From Mycobacterium sp. HUMS_12744610 (GTDB lineage Bacteria; Actinomycetota; Actinomycetes; Mycobacteriales; Mycobacteriaceae), in contig NZ_JBGEDP010000001.1 in the NCBI RefSeq assembly GCF_041206865.1, positions 1,302,001 to 1,366,000 of the forward strand: 64,000 nt of DNA, given 5' to 3'. This document shows positions 8,248 through 16,847 of this stretch, one piece after another (the stretch's first letter is position 1; each line of letters starts with the position of its first letter). The position numbers and the translations under genes were made by a program. A model generated the notes under the pieces. It searched no databases and had not been told where the DNA came from. It saw nothing but the letters and a program-made list of their open reading frames with translations.

Positions 8248-10559
8248 CTGCAGAGTCGTCGGCGGCCGCCACGGTCATAGTTCCCGCGTGGTCCTGGCTG
8301 GTCGGCACCGCGCAATTTGATCGCTCCGCGACGCTGTCGATCGCCGAGCGGGCCGCGCTGGACACCCTCGGCTGGGACGTGCGTCACTGGCCGCAGTACT
8401 GGAAGGACCCGCGGCTGCGGCGGTGGCGAGCTGTTCACCGACTGGTGCTTCCACTGGCTCAGGCGGTGGAACGCCTTGAGGTAGCTGATGGCTGGTACCA
8501 CCGCCGGTCGGCCCGAGACGCCGTCGCGGTGATCCTGTCGGGCTGCGCCACGCTCGGGGCCAGCTTCTGGGCCTGGGACGGGCCAACCTGGGCCGGCGTT
8601 CTGGGGATCAACGGAAAAGCTTTCCTGGAAACGTATCCGCGATGGGCACACACGTCGGCAAGGTCCTACGCCATCGCCATGGCTTACTTGTTTGGGTTCA
8701 CCGAACTGCACTTACTGGGCAACGTCGACCGCGGCGCGGTCGCTCGGAAAGTGTTCGGCAGAAACGCCGTCGACCAAGCGGTAGAACAAGTCGCCTCGGT
8801 ACTGCACGGATGGGGCCAGCGGTCACCAAAAGTGAGCGTGCGGACCGCGAGCCTGGTCTGCCATGCGATGCTGCTCAACCGCAGCCCGCTGCTGGCCGAC
8901 CTGTCCGAAGACGCGCTGCGGGCACTGCGGACGAACATGTCGGTCCCGTACTCGTTGCGCCAGAACGTCCACAGCCTGCACCGGGCGCTGGCGGCGCTCG
9001 GGTATGTTGATCCGCCGCGACCGCCCAGGCGGCTGACTCTGGCGCCGGCCGAGGGCGTGGACCCGGTCTGGGCGGACTGGGTGGTGCGTTGGTACGACAC
9101 CTCGACTCTTCCATCATCGGGCAGGAAGGGCCGACGCAACCAGATGCTGCGGATGGGACGCTGGCTGGCTGCCGAGCATCCCGAGGTCCAGGAGCCGGGC
9201 CAGTGGACGCGAGAGCTGTGCGCGGCCTGGGTCGCCGCTGTCGACCGCCTGCGTATCGGCGACTACACCCAAAACGACGACTCCCTACGAGATCGGATCG
9301 GGGAGCCGTTGATGCCGCGCACGAAGAGTAGCCTGCTCGCCGGGGCTCGCCAGCTCTTTCGCGACTGCCAGGAGTGGGGTTGGATCTCCCGACGGTTCGA
9401 TCCCGCTCGCGTGCTGGCCACCCCGCGCAGCATCCGCGCACTCATCGGCCCCGACCCGCGCGTGATCGCCGACGATGTCTGGGCCAAGCTGCTGTGGGCA
9501 GGCCTCAACTTGGAGCACAGCGACGTCTACGCCAACCCGGTCGGCCGTATGTATCCGATCGAGCTTCTCCGGGCATTGGCACTGACCTGGCTGTTCGGTG
9601 GACTGCGCAGCGACGAGATCGTCCGACTGCGGGTCGGATGCGTGCGTTGGCAACGTGAAGACGTCGCCCTGCCCGGCGACACCGACCAAACGCTGGACAA
9701 GGATGCGGTCTGTTTACTGGATGTCCCGGTGCACAAGACCGGGACCGCGTTCACCAAACCGGTCGACCCGATCCTGGGGCAGGCCATCGCAGCATGGGAG
9801 GCCGTCCGGCCGACCCAGCCCGCTGTCCTTGACCGCAAGACCAGCGAACGGGTGCACCCGCTGTTCTCCTACCGCGCACAAGGAATCGGTAGGCAATACC
9901 TGAACATCCGCGTCATCCCCGCCCTCTGCACCAAAGCGGGTGTGCCGACCGCCGACGTCCGCGGCAACATCACCAGCCACCGGGCCCGCTCCACCATCGC
10001 CAGCCAGCTCTACAACGCCAAAGAGCCCATGACCCTGTTCGAGCTGCAAGCATGGCTTGGTCACCGAAGTCCCTCTGCCACTCAGCATTACGCCAAGATC
10101 GCCCCAACTACGTTGGCGAAGGCATACAGCGACGCCGGGTACTTCGCTCGCAACGTCCGCACCATCGAGGTCCTCGTGGACCGCGACGCCGTCGTCTCCG
10201 GGGCCGCGGCGACCGGCGAGCCCTGGCAGTACTACGACCTCGGCCACGGCTACTGCACCTACAGCTTCTTCGAGCAATGCAGACACCGAATGGCCTGCGC
10301 CCGTTGCGATTTCTACACTCCGAAGGCCTCCAGCAAGGCGCAATTGCTGGAGGCCAAGGAAAACCTCCAGCGCATGCTGGCCAGTGTCCCGCTGACCGAC
10401 GACGAACAAGCGGCGGTCGACGAGGGACAGAGCGCGCTCGACCGCCTATTGGAACGACTGATCGACGTCGCCACACCCGATGAGACAACCCCACGCGAGA
10501 TCGGTATCCCAGCGACCGCCACCCTGCTACCGATCACCGCAGTCAACCAGGGCAAATAG
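8244..10559 (+). CDS. Large tyrosine recombinase, second of pair (TnpB-like)
   Basis: Recombinase of 771 residues, much longer than a simple integrase. The catalytic set is in the middle to C-terminal part: Arg in FGGLRSDEIVRLR, the SHRARS box, and WLGHRSPSATQHYAKI with His and Tyr. After the core comes a Cys/His-rich stretch (GYCTYSFFEQCRHRMACARC, possibly metal-binding) and a helical tail, as in TnpB-type proteins of Tn554. The reading frame is open from 8187, but GTG 8244 overlapping the preceding stop is the natural start. The third small protein (TnpC) of Tn554 was not found. Confidence 0.88.
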   Translation: MTAESSAAATVIVPAWSWLVGTAQFDRSATLSIAERAALDTLGWDVRHWPQYWKDPRLRRWRAVHRLVLPLAQAVERLEVADGWYHRRSARDAVAVILSGCATLGASFWAWDGPTWAGVLGINGKAFLETYPRWAHTSARSYAIAMAYLFGFTELHLLGNVDRGAVARKVFGRNAVDQAVEQVASVLHGWGQRSPKVSVRTASLVCHAMLLNRSPLLADLSEDALRALRTNMSVPYSLRQNVHSLHRALAALGYVDPPRPPRRLTLAPAEGVDPVWADWVVRWYDTSTLPSSGRKGRRNQMLRMGRWLAAEHPEVQEPGQWTRELCAAWVAAVDRLRIGDYTQNDDSLRDRIGEPLMPRTKSSLLAGARQLFRDCQEWGWISRRFDPARVLATPRSIRALIGPDPRVIADDVWAKLLWAGLNLEHSDVYANPVGRMYPIELLRALALTWLFGGLRSDEIVRLRVGCVRWQREDVALPGDTDQTLDKDAVCLLDVPVHKTGTAFTKPVDPILGQAIAAWEAVRPTQPAVLDRKTSERVHPLFSYRAQGIGRQYLNIRVIPALCTKAGVPTADVRGNITSHRARSTIASQLYNAKEPMTLFELQAWLGHRSPSATQHYAKIAPTTLAKAYSDAGYFARNVRTIEVLVDRDAVVSGAAATGEPWQYYDLGHGYCTYSFFEQCRHRMACARCDFYTPKASSKAQLLEAKENLQRMLASVPLTDDEQAAVDEGQSALDRLLERLIDVATPDETTPREIGIPATATLLPITAVNQGK

Positions 10560-10595
10560 GGACCGAACTTGATGACAAATCAGATTCCACATAAT

Positions 10596-11465
10596 GCGCA
10601 CCACATGGTTGTTCTTGGACTCCACATGGGCCTGGTCGTTCTTCTGGTAGGGCCGCGAGCGGGTCTGGGTGATGTCGCGGTCCTGCAACCAGTCGGCGAC
10701 CTCGTGGTTGATGAAGTCACCGCCGCAGTCCGAGTCGAAGGTCACCATGGGAAACGGGAACCGCGCCCGCAACTCCTCGATGCCGGCGGTGATCCACTTG
10801 GAGGCGTTGTTGCGGATCGAGTAGTTTTCGGTCCAGCCGATGACGACGTCGGTCATGGTCAGGGTGCGGGCGAACTCGCCGATCAGCGTCGGGCCGCAGT
10901 GCGCCACAGTGTCAGCCTCGATCACCCCCGGAGTCTCGGGCGCCTCGTCGGAGCAGGTGCGGATGGTGATCGAATTACGCAGCAGCGGTGAGGGTTTCGT
11001 CGTCGAGATGCCCTTGATGCGCATCGCATCCCGGGCCGGTTTGAGGTAGCGGTCCACGGTGGCCGCGCTCATTGTCTTCAGCTCGGCCAAGGCCGCTTCG
11101 GTGGCGAACGGCTTGTCGAGGTCACCGGCGGCCGCCAGCAGCGGTAGCCACAGCTCGGCCATGACCACCAGGTACTTGCCGCACGGCATGCCCATCAAGG
11201 CCCACACGTGCTCCAAAAGCGCCCTGGCGTCGTCGCTGAAGCCCCGCGCCCGCAGGGTGCGCCCATCGACCTGCTCAGCCGGGTCCGCCAGCGCAGGACC
11301 GGTCAGCATCCGCCGGGCCGTCGAGCGGCCCATCCCGGTGGTGGACACCACCCGGTCCAGGATCTTGGTCTTGTCCGCTTTCGACGCCTTGCGATACCGA
11401 CCTCGCAATTTGTTCGTCACCTGCCGTCTCGCGGCCATATCGATCTTGCCCTCCATACCGGGCAA
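10596..11465 (-). pseudogene. N-terminal fragment of the split rve-type transposase
   Basis: Encodes an N-terminal DNA-binding region and the DDE integrase core. The acidic residues are in VIEADTVAHCG, FDSDCGGDFINHEVADW and DQAHVESKNNH. The frame stays open into the inserted transposon as far as 10527, adding about 23 foreign residues. Its natural continuation is the fragment at 6704-7102. The whole gene would encode 422 residues. The enzyme is very likely inactive as it stands, although the catalytic residues remain in this half. Confidence 0.85.
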
Positions 11466-11545
11466 GCCTCTCGGGCTACGCGCTCAAAATTGGTGAGGCA
11501 CCGCCGTCGCCCACGCGCTCAAAGTAGGTGAGGCACGCCGCGGCA

Positions 11546-11587
11546 TTGACTGTGACCTGCATCATGCTACAATGACCAGTGGTCATT
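11546..11587 (+). promoter_or_regulatory. Promoter and perfect palindromic operator of the tetR/R2lox unit
   Basis: TTGACT (11546-11551), a 16-bp spacer and TACAAT (11568-11573) form a near-consensus sigma-70-type promoter. The perfect palindrome AATGACCAGTGGTCATT (11571-11587) overlaps the -10 box and the expected transcription start, the standard place for a TetR autorepressor. The -35 box begins immediately after the CCGCGGCA repeat at the edge of the nested mobile elements. Confidence 0.75.
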
Positions 11588-11617
11588 ACTTTTGACGGGT
11601 CGCGACAAGGAGGTGGG

Positions 11618-12334
11618 ATGCCGACGGTTACTTGGGCGCGTGTCGATCCGGCCCGTCGCGCAGCCGTGATAGAGGCGGCCGAAGCCGAGTTCGCGGCGCA
11701 TGGGTTTTCAGGCGGCAGCCTGAACGTGATCGCGCGGCGTGCGCGAGTGGCCAAGGGCAGCCTCTTTCAGTATTTCGCTGACAAACGCGACTTGTACGCA
11801 TTCGTCGCCGACGTGGCTAGCCAGCGGGTGCGGTCTTATCTGGAGGTCCGTATCCGCGAACTTGATCCGCGCCGACCGTTTTTCGACTTCCTGACCGACT
11901 TGCTCGACGACTGGATCGTCTATTTCGCTGAGCATCCTCGCGAGCGTGCGCTGCATGCCGCGGTGAGTTTGGAGGTCGATACCGACGCCCGCGTCAGTGT
12001 GCGGACCGTGGTTCACCGCCATTACCTGGAGGTGTTGCGGCCCTTGGTGCGCGACGCACATGTACGCGGGGACCTGCGCGCCGACGCCGACACCGATGCG
12101 CTGTTGTCGTTGCTGTTGCTGCTTTTCCCGCATCTGGCGCTCGCGCCGTACGTGCGCGGGATGGATCCGATCCTCGGTCTCGACGAGCCCACACCTGAGC
12201 AGCCGCAGCTGGCGGTGCGGCGGCTGGTCGCGGTCCTGACGCACGCTTTCGCGTCGTTACCGTCGCCGCCGATGAGAGCCAAAGCTGCGGCCGGACGGGG
12301 GCTGTCCTATCCGGGAAGCGTTGCATCGAGATGA
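11618..12334 (+). CDS. TetR family regulator next to R2lox
   Basis: Repressor of 238 residues. The HTH lies near residues 25-65 ([19 protein letters not shown], then [14 protein letters not shown]). The ATG at 11618 follows the strong Shine-Dalgarno AAGGAGGTG; an in-frame GTG at 11579 would fall inside the operator and is unlikely. The palindrome upstream suggests autoregulation. The R2lox gene begins 79 bp downstream on the same strand, so both are probably under one operator. The inducer is unknown; a fatty acid would fit the R2lox partner but is conjecture. Confidence 0.9.
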   Translation: MPTVTWARVDPARRAAVIEAAEAEFAAHGFSGGSLNVIARRARVAKGSLFQYFADKRDLYAFVADVASQRVRSYLEVRIRELDPRRPFFDFLTDLLDDWIVYFAEHPRERALHAAVSLEVDTDARVSVRTVVHRHYLEVLRPLVRDAHVRGDLRADADTDALLSLLLLLFPHLALAPYVRGMDPILGLDEPTPEQPQLAVRRLVAVLTHAFASLPSPPMRAKAAAGRGLSYPGSVASR

Positions 12335-12413
12335 GTCCGAGGAGGAGGCCAGCATCAAGACACTGCGACAGTCCAACACGCAAGTTTCACAGCATGACAA
12401 GGAGGTCACTATC

Positions 12414-13352
12414 ATGACACGAACGGGTTACGGCTCGCTGGCTGCGGGCGGACTTAACTGGGATAGCTTGCCGCTCAAGCTGTTCGCCGGGGGCAACGCG
12501 AAATTCTGGGATCCGGCCGACATCGACTTCTCCCGCGACCGCAAGGACTGGGAGTCGCTATCAGAGAGCGAACGCGATCTCGCGGTGCGGTTGTGTGCGG
12601 CGTTCCTCGCCGGTGAAGAGGCGGTCACACAGGACATCCAACCGTTCATGGCCGCGATGCGGGCCGAGGGCCGGCTGGGTGACGAGATGTATTTGACCCA
12701 GTTCGCTTTCGAGGAGGCTAAGCACACTCAGGGGTTCCGGTTATGGCTGGATGCCGTGGGGGTCACCGAGGATTTGCATGGTTATCACTCTCCGGCGTAC
12801 CGGAAGATTTTCAATGAGGAGCTTTCGGAATCACTTGGCGATCTCGTCACGGATCCCTCGCCGGCCGCCCAGATTCGTGCGGCCACAACTTACAACCACA
12901 TCGTCGAGGGGATGTTGGCGCTGACCGGATATTATGCCTGGCACAAGATCTGTGTGGACCGCGGCGTTCTTCCCGGTATGCAGGAGTTCATCGGACGCAT
13001 CGGTGACGACGAGCGCCGCCACATGGCGTGGGGCACCTTCACCTGCCGGCGTCACATCGCCGCCGACGATGCCAACTGGTCGGTGTTCGAAGCACGCATG
13101 AACGAGTTGATCCCGTTGGGAGTTCAGATGATCGAAGAACTCCTGACACCCTACGGCGACCAGATCCCGTTCAACCTGACCGTGGAGGAGTTGACTCGTT
13201 ATGCGACCGACAAGGGAATGCGCAGGTTGAGCACGATCGAGAGCGCGCGGGGGCGTCCGGTTGCCGACATCGATGTCGACTACACGCCGGTTCAGCTCGA
13301 AGACGACTTCGCCGATGAGGATCGCAAAGCCCTGGCCGGCACGTCGGCCTAA
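12414..13352 (+). CDS. R2-like ligand-binding oxidase (R2lox, Mn/Fe)
   Basis: Ferritin-fold dimetal oxidase of 312 residues, homologous to M. tuberculosis Rv0233, which was named nrdB but is a ligand-binding oxidase binding a fatty acid. All six metal ligands are present: Glu68, Glu101, His104, Glu165, Glu200 and His203. Val71 and Tyr160, the pair that forms the ether crosslink in R2lox, are also conserved. The numbering agrees with Rv0233 apart from a two-residue shift after residue 104. ATG 12414 has AAGGAGGT seven bases upstream. The physiological substrate is not established. A strong hairpin at 13401 separates it from the next gene. Confidence 0.93.
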   Translation: MTRTGYGSLAAGGLNWDSLPLKLFAGGNAKFWDPADIDFSRDRKDWESLSESERDLAVRLCAAFLAGEEAVTQDIQPFMAAMRAEGRLGDEMYLTQFAFEEAKHTQGFRLWLDAVGVTEDLHGYHSPAYRKIFNEELSESLGDLVTDPSPAAQIRAATTYNHIVEGMLALTGYYAWHKICVDRGVLPGMQEFIGRIGDDERRHMAWGTFTCRRHIAADDANWSVFEARMNELIPLGVQMIEELLTPYGDQIPFNLTVEELTRYATDKGMRRLSTIESARGRPVADIDVDYTPVQLEDDFADEDRKALAGTSA

Positions 13353-13400
13353 CCGGCTGGGTGCCACGTTGGCAAGCGCCGGCTGGGCCAGTTAGCGCGG

Positions 13401-13435
13401 CCGGACTGGGGCAACGTATCGCTGCCCCAGTCCGG
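13401..13435 (+). terminator. Perfect hairpin after R2lox
   Basis: CCGGACTGGGGCA and its exact reverse complement flank a 9-base loop (13-bp stem) 48 bp after the R2lox stop. No U-tract follows, which is common for mycobacterial terminators. It likely ends the tetR-R2lox transcript. Confidence 0.6.
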
Positions 13436-13572
13436 CGATGAGCAGCGACATCCGCATCGGTGGTGTCGTGATGTCTGGTCCGCCAAGCGCTTTGAGTGTC
13501 AAATATCGATTCAAGACGTCGGGCCTAGTTGAAAACGTCGCGAGTTGTTGATCCCTACGAGACGAGGTTGGG

Positions 13573-13983
13573 ATGGCTGTTTTTGCTGATGAGGATGAGG
13601 TTTACACGTATCTGGGTGGGATTTTTAGGCGTGGGCTGGACAAGGAGGGGTTGGCTGACAAGCTGGCGGGTTCGGGGGTGGTGTTGCGGGTTCATTACAC
13701 CGATCCGGATGCGGTGGTGACGGTGGATATGCCTAACAAGGTCGTCGAGACCGGTGCGTCGAGTGCGGCGGTGCCCAATGTGGAGTTGTTCATGTCGGCG
13801 GACATGGGAAACAGGTTTTGGTTGGGGAAGGTGAACTTGACGGTGGCGATGGCTAAGGGCACGGTGCGGGCCAAGGGTCCGGTGGCCAAGCTGGTCAAGC
13901 TGATACCGCAGGCCAAGAATCTGTTCCCGGAGTATCGGCTGATGTTGGAGGCCGCGCAGCGGCAGGACCTCATTGATGCGTGA
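13573..13983 (+). CDS. SCP2 sterol-carrier-domain protein
   Basis: Small protein of 136 residues consisting of one SCP2 domain, which forms a hydrophobic pocket for sterols or acyl chains. It shows the domain's pattern of GVVLRVHYTDPDAVVTVDM, then NVELFMSADMGNRFWLGKVN, and an amphipathic C-terminal helix. It is the first gene of a same-strand run (SCP2, FadD, alcohol dehydrogenase, BtrH-like, transglutaminase-like) and could carry the lipid substrate of that pathway. The start ATG 13573 follows a weak GACGAGG. Confidence 0.8.
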   Translation: MAVFADEDEVYTYLGGIFRRGLDKEGLADKLAGSGVVLRVHYTDPDAVVTVDMPNKVVETGASSAAVPNVELFMSADMGNRFWLGKVNLTVAMAKGTVRAKGPVAKLVKLIPQAKNLFPEYRLMLEAAQRQDLIDA

Positions 13984-14025
13984 GCCGCAGCGGTCGACTG
14001 GTCTGCTGAGCGGGGTGGTGTCGCG

Positions 14026-15654
14026 GTGAAATCGACGATGCAGGACGTTCAGTTGGGTGTCGCCGGGATCGTCGGGCATGCGGCGACGGTGCATGGTGAG
14101 CGGGAGGTGTTCACCGCGCGTGGTCCGGAGGAGATTTCTCGGGTGACGTATCGGGAGTTGGCGGTTCGGGCGGCTCGGCTGGCCAACGCGTTGCGTGAGA
14201 TCGGTGTGCGCGGTGATGAGCGGGTCGCCACGTTGCAGTGGAGCAATCAGGAGCACCTGGACAGTTACGCCGCGGTGCCGTCGATGGGCGCGGTGCTGCA
14301 CACGTTGAACCTGCGGCTGCCGCCGCAGCAGTTGGCGTGGATCGCCAACGATGCCGATGACCGGGTGGTCATCGTCGACGACACGGTGCTGGGCGTGCTG
14401 GCGGCGGCGCTGCCGACGATGGCCTCGGTGCACACGGTGCTGGTCACCGGTGAGGGTGATCTGGCGCTGCTGGAGGGTTGCGGGAAAACCGTGCTGCGCT
14501 ACGAGGAGGTGGTGGCGGGCCAGCCGGAGACCTTCGACTGGCCCAGTGTTGACGAGCGCTCCGCCGCGGCGATGTGCTACACGAGCGGCACCACCGGTCA
14601 CCCGAAAGGAGTGGTTTACAGTCACCGTTCGACGTGGCTGCATTCGCAGGCCGCCTGCACGGCGAACGCGTTGGGTATCGGCCATGACGACACGGTGCTG
14701 GCCATTGTGCCGATGTTTCACGCCAACGCCTGGGGGCTGCCCTATGCGGCGATGATGGCCGGCGCGCAGCTGGTGTTGCCGGATCGCTTCTTGCAGGCCG
14801 CGCCGCTGGTGGAGATGATCGAAGCGACGCGGACGACGATATCGGGTGCGGTGCCAACAATTTGGACCGACATCCTGCACTACCTGCGCAGCAATCCCGG
14901 CCATGACTTGAGTTCACTGAAGCTGGTGGCGTGCGGGGGATCTGCGGTGCCGCGGTCGCTGATGGCTGCGTTTGACGAGTTGGGCATCCGGATCGTGCAG
15001 GCGTGGGGCATGACAGAAACCTCGCCGCTGGCCTCGGTGGCCCTGCCGCGCCACACCGACCCCGCCGATACCGCGCAGCGACTGCGGGCGACGCAGGGTC
15101 GGGTGGTGGCCGGCGTGCAAGCCCGCATCGTTGACGACACGGACGTCGAACAACCCTGGGACGGCGAGTCGGTCGGGGAGATCCAGGTGCGCGGGCCGTG
15201 GATCACCGAACGCTACTACGGCCAGGACACCGCAGCGGTTACTGCCGACGGGTGGCTGCCGACCGGTGATGTCGGCACGATCTCTGAGGATGCGTTCATC
15301 ACGTTGACCGACCGGGCCAAAGACGTGATCAAGTCCGGCGGTGAATGGATTTCCTCGGTGGAACTGGAAAACGAATTGGCCGCGCACCCCGGGGTGCGCA
15401 CCGCGGCGGTCATCGCGGTGCCCGACCCCAAATGGCAGGAACGGCCGTTGGCGGTGATCGTGCGTCACGCCGAGCACACCGCCACTGCTGGGGAACTGGC
15501 GGACTTCCTGCGCGACCGGGTGGCTAAGTGGTGGCTGCCGGAGCGGTGGACGTTCGTCCCCGAAATTCCGTTGACGTCGACCGGCAAGTTCGACAAAAAA
15601 ACGCTCCGCCAGCAGCACACCGACTGCGCGTTCGTCATCGAGACCCTCGGTTGA
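14026..15654 (+). CDS. Acyl-CoA ligase / fatty-acyl-AMP ligase (FadD-like)
   Basis: ANL-superfamily adenylating enzyme of 542 residues activating a carboxylic acid to acyl-AMP and then acyl-CoA. The P-loop YTSGTTGHPKGVVYSHRS (about residues 184-201), VQAWGMTETSPL, DGWLPTGDVG and the hinge region KDVIKSGGEWISS are present. So is the catalytic C-terminal Lys in TSTGKFDKKTL. A long-chain FAAL-specific insertion was not noticed, so CoA ligation is the more likely outcome. GTG 14026 starts it; ATG 14038 is an alternative. It lies 42 bp after the SCP2 gene and 66 bp before the dehydrogenase. Confidence 0.9.
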   Translation: MKSTMQDVQLGVAGIVGHAATVHGEREVFTARGPEEISRVTYRELAVRAARLANALREIGVRGDERVATLQWSNQEHLDSYAAVPSMGAVLHTLNLRLPPQQLAWIANDADDRVVIVDDTVLGVLAAALPTMASVHTVLVTGEGDLALLEGCGKTVLRYEEVVAGQPETFDWPSVDERSAAAMCYTSGTTGHPKGVVYSHRSTWLHSQAACTANALGIGHDDTVLAIVPMFHANAWGLPYAAMMAGAQLVLPDRFLQAAPLVEMIEATRTTISGAVPTIWTDILHYLRSNPGHDLSSLKLVACGGSAVPRSLMAAFDELGIRIVQAWGMTETSPLASVALPRHTDPADTAQRLRATQGRVVAGVQARIVDDTDVEQPWDGESVGEIQVRGPWITERYYGQDTAAVTADGWLPTGDVGTISEDAFITLTDRAKDVIKSGGEWISSVELENELAAHPGVRTAAVIAVPDPKWQERPLAVIVRHAEHTATAGELADFLRDRVAKWWLPERWTFVPEIPLTSTGKFDKKTLRQQHTDCAFVIETLG

Positions 15655-15720
15655 TCTTTTCCCGGCGATAAACCCGAAGCATCGATAAAACCGAAACATC
15701 AACGTGCAAGGAGTGAAACG

Positions 15721-16825
15721 GTGAAGACACGCGCAGCGATTCTGTGGGGCCTGGGCCAGAAATGGGAGGTCGAGGAGATTGAGCTCGATCCCCCCGGTCC
15801 CGACGAGGTGTTGGTCCGGCTGACCGCGACCGGGTTATGTCACTCCGATGAGCACCTGGTCACCGGCGACCTGCCGATACCGCTGCCGGTGGTGGGCGGA
15901 CACGAAGGTGCCGGCACCGTGGCCGCGGTCGGGCCCGGCGTCGAGGATCTCGCAGAGGGCGATTCGGTCATTTTGACGTTCCTGCCCGCGTGCGGACGCT
16001 GCTCGTACTGTGCGCGCGGCATGGGCAACCTGTGCGAGATGGGTGCGGCGATCATGATGGGACCCCAGATTGATGGCACCTACCGCTTCCACGCCCGCGG
16101 CCAGGACATCGGTCAGATGTGTTTGTTGGGAACGTTTTCCGAGTACACCGTGGTGCCGCAAGCCTCACTGGTCAAAATCGACGCCGGAACCCCGCTGGAC
16201 AAAGCAGCCTTGATCGGGTGCGGTGTCACGACCGGTTACGGGTCGGCGGTGCGCACCGGGGAGGTGCGCGCCGGGGACACCATGGTCGTGGTGGGGGCGG
16301 GCGGTATCGGCATGAACGCCATCCAGGGCGCCCGCATCGCCGGAGCGTTGACGATCGTCGCGGTCGACCCGGTCGCGTTCAAACGCGAGCAGGCCGCCCG
16401 CTTCGGCGCGACGCACACCGCCGCCACGATCGATCAGGCGTGGGCGTTGGTCAGCGATCTGACCCGAGGCAAACTCGCCGACGTGTGCGTGTTGACCACC
16501 GACGTGGCCGAGGCGTCCTACATCGGTGAGGCGCTGTCATTGGTGGGAAAGCGGGGCCGGGTGGTGGTGACCGCGATCGGGCACCCCGACGACACCTCGA
16601 TGTCGGGATCGCTGCTGGAACTGACGTTGTACGAAAAGCAGATCCGCGGCGCGTTGTACGGGTCGTCCAACGCCGCCCACGACATCCCGCGGCTGGTCGA
16701 ACTCTACAACGCCGGGCAACTCAAACTCGACGAGCTGATCACCCGGGAATACACCCTCGAGCAGGTCAACGAGGGATACGAGGACATGAGATCAGGCCGC
16801 AACATCCGAGGACATCCGATTCTGA
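15721..16825 (+). CDS. Zn-dependent (NDMA-type) alcohol dehydrogenase, 3' end frameshifted
   Basis: Class III medium-chain dehydrogenase oxidising an alcohol or reducing an aldehyde. Catalytic zinc ligands are Cys40 (TGLCHSDEH) and His61-Glu62 (GGHEGAG). The structural-zinc loop CGRCSYCARGMGNLC and the nucleotide-binding GAGGIGMNAIQGA follow. The family normally ends NIRG-x-I-R-F. Here NIRG is followed by HPILTS in frame, while the adjacent frame reads IRF and a stop at 16823-16825, so about two bases appear lost near 16810. Read literally, the frame continues to a stop at 17077-17079 inside the next gene. The core enzyme is intact. GTG 15721 follows AAGGAG. Confidence 0.85.
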
Positions 16826-16847
16826 CGAGCGAAAGGCGCGAAAGGCT

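Larger units (their letters stand above)
7103..10595. mobile_element. Compact transposon encoding two tyrosine recombinases, inserted in the older IS
   Basis: This 3493-bp segment separates the two halves of a transposase gene exactly at a codon boundary. Inverted ends TTACGTGGAATCTG (7108-7121) and TTATGTGGAATCTG (reverse strand, 10581-10594) match at 13/14. The extra bases outside them (7103-7107 and 10595) may be coupling sequence, as known for Tn554- and Tn916-like tyrosine-recombinase transposons. The only genes are two overlapping recombinases; 36 bp separate the last stop from the right end. There is no target duplication and no cargo. Confidence 0.8.
6632..11536. mobile_element. Older IS with rve-type transposase, interrupted by a second transposon
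   Basis: The ends carry doubled repeats. On the left, GTGCCTCAC...GTGAGCGCG occurs at 6632-6655 and again at 6668-6690. On the right, the mirror units CGCGCTCAAA...GTGAGGCAC lie at 11479-11501 and 11514-11536. Removing the inner 3493-bp insert leaves an IS of about 1.41 kb with a single minus-strand transposase. CCGCGGCA occurs just outside both ends (5220-5227, left of the IS256 copy, and 11538-11545) and may be an 8-bp target duplication if the true ends extend 1-4 bases further. I do not assign the IS family. Confidence 0.75.
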
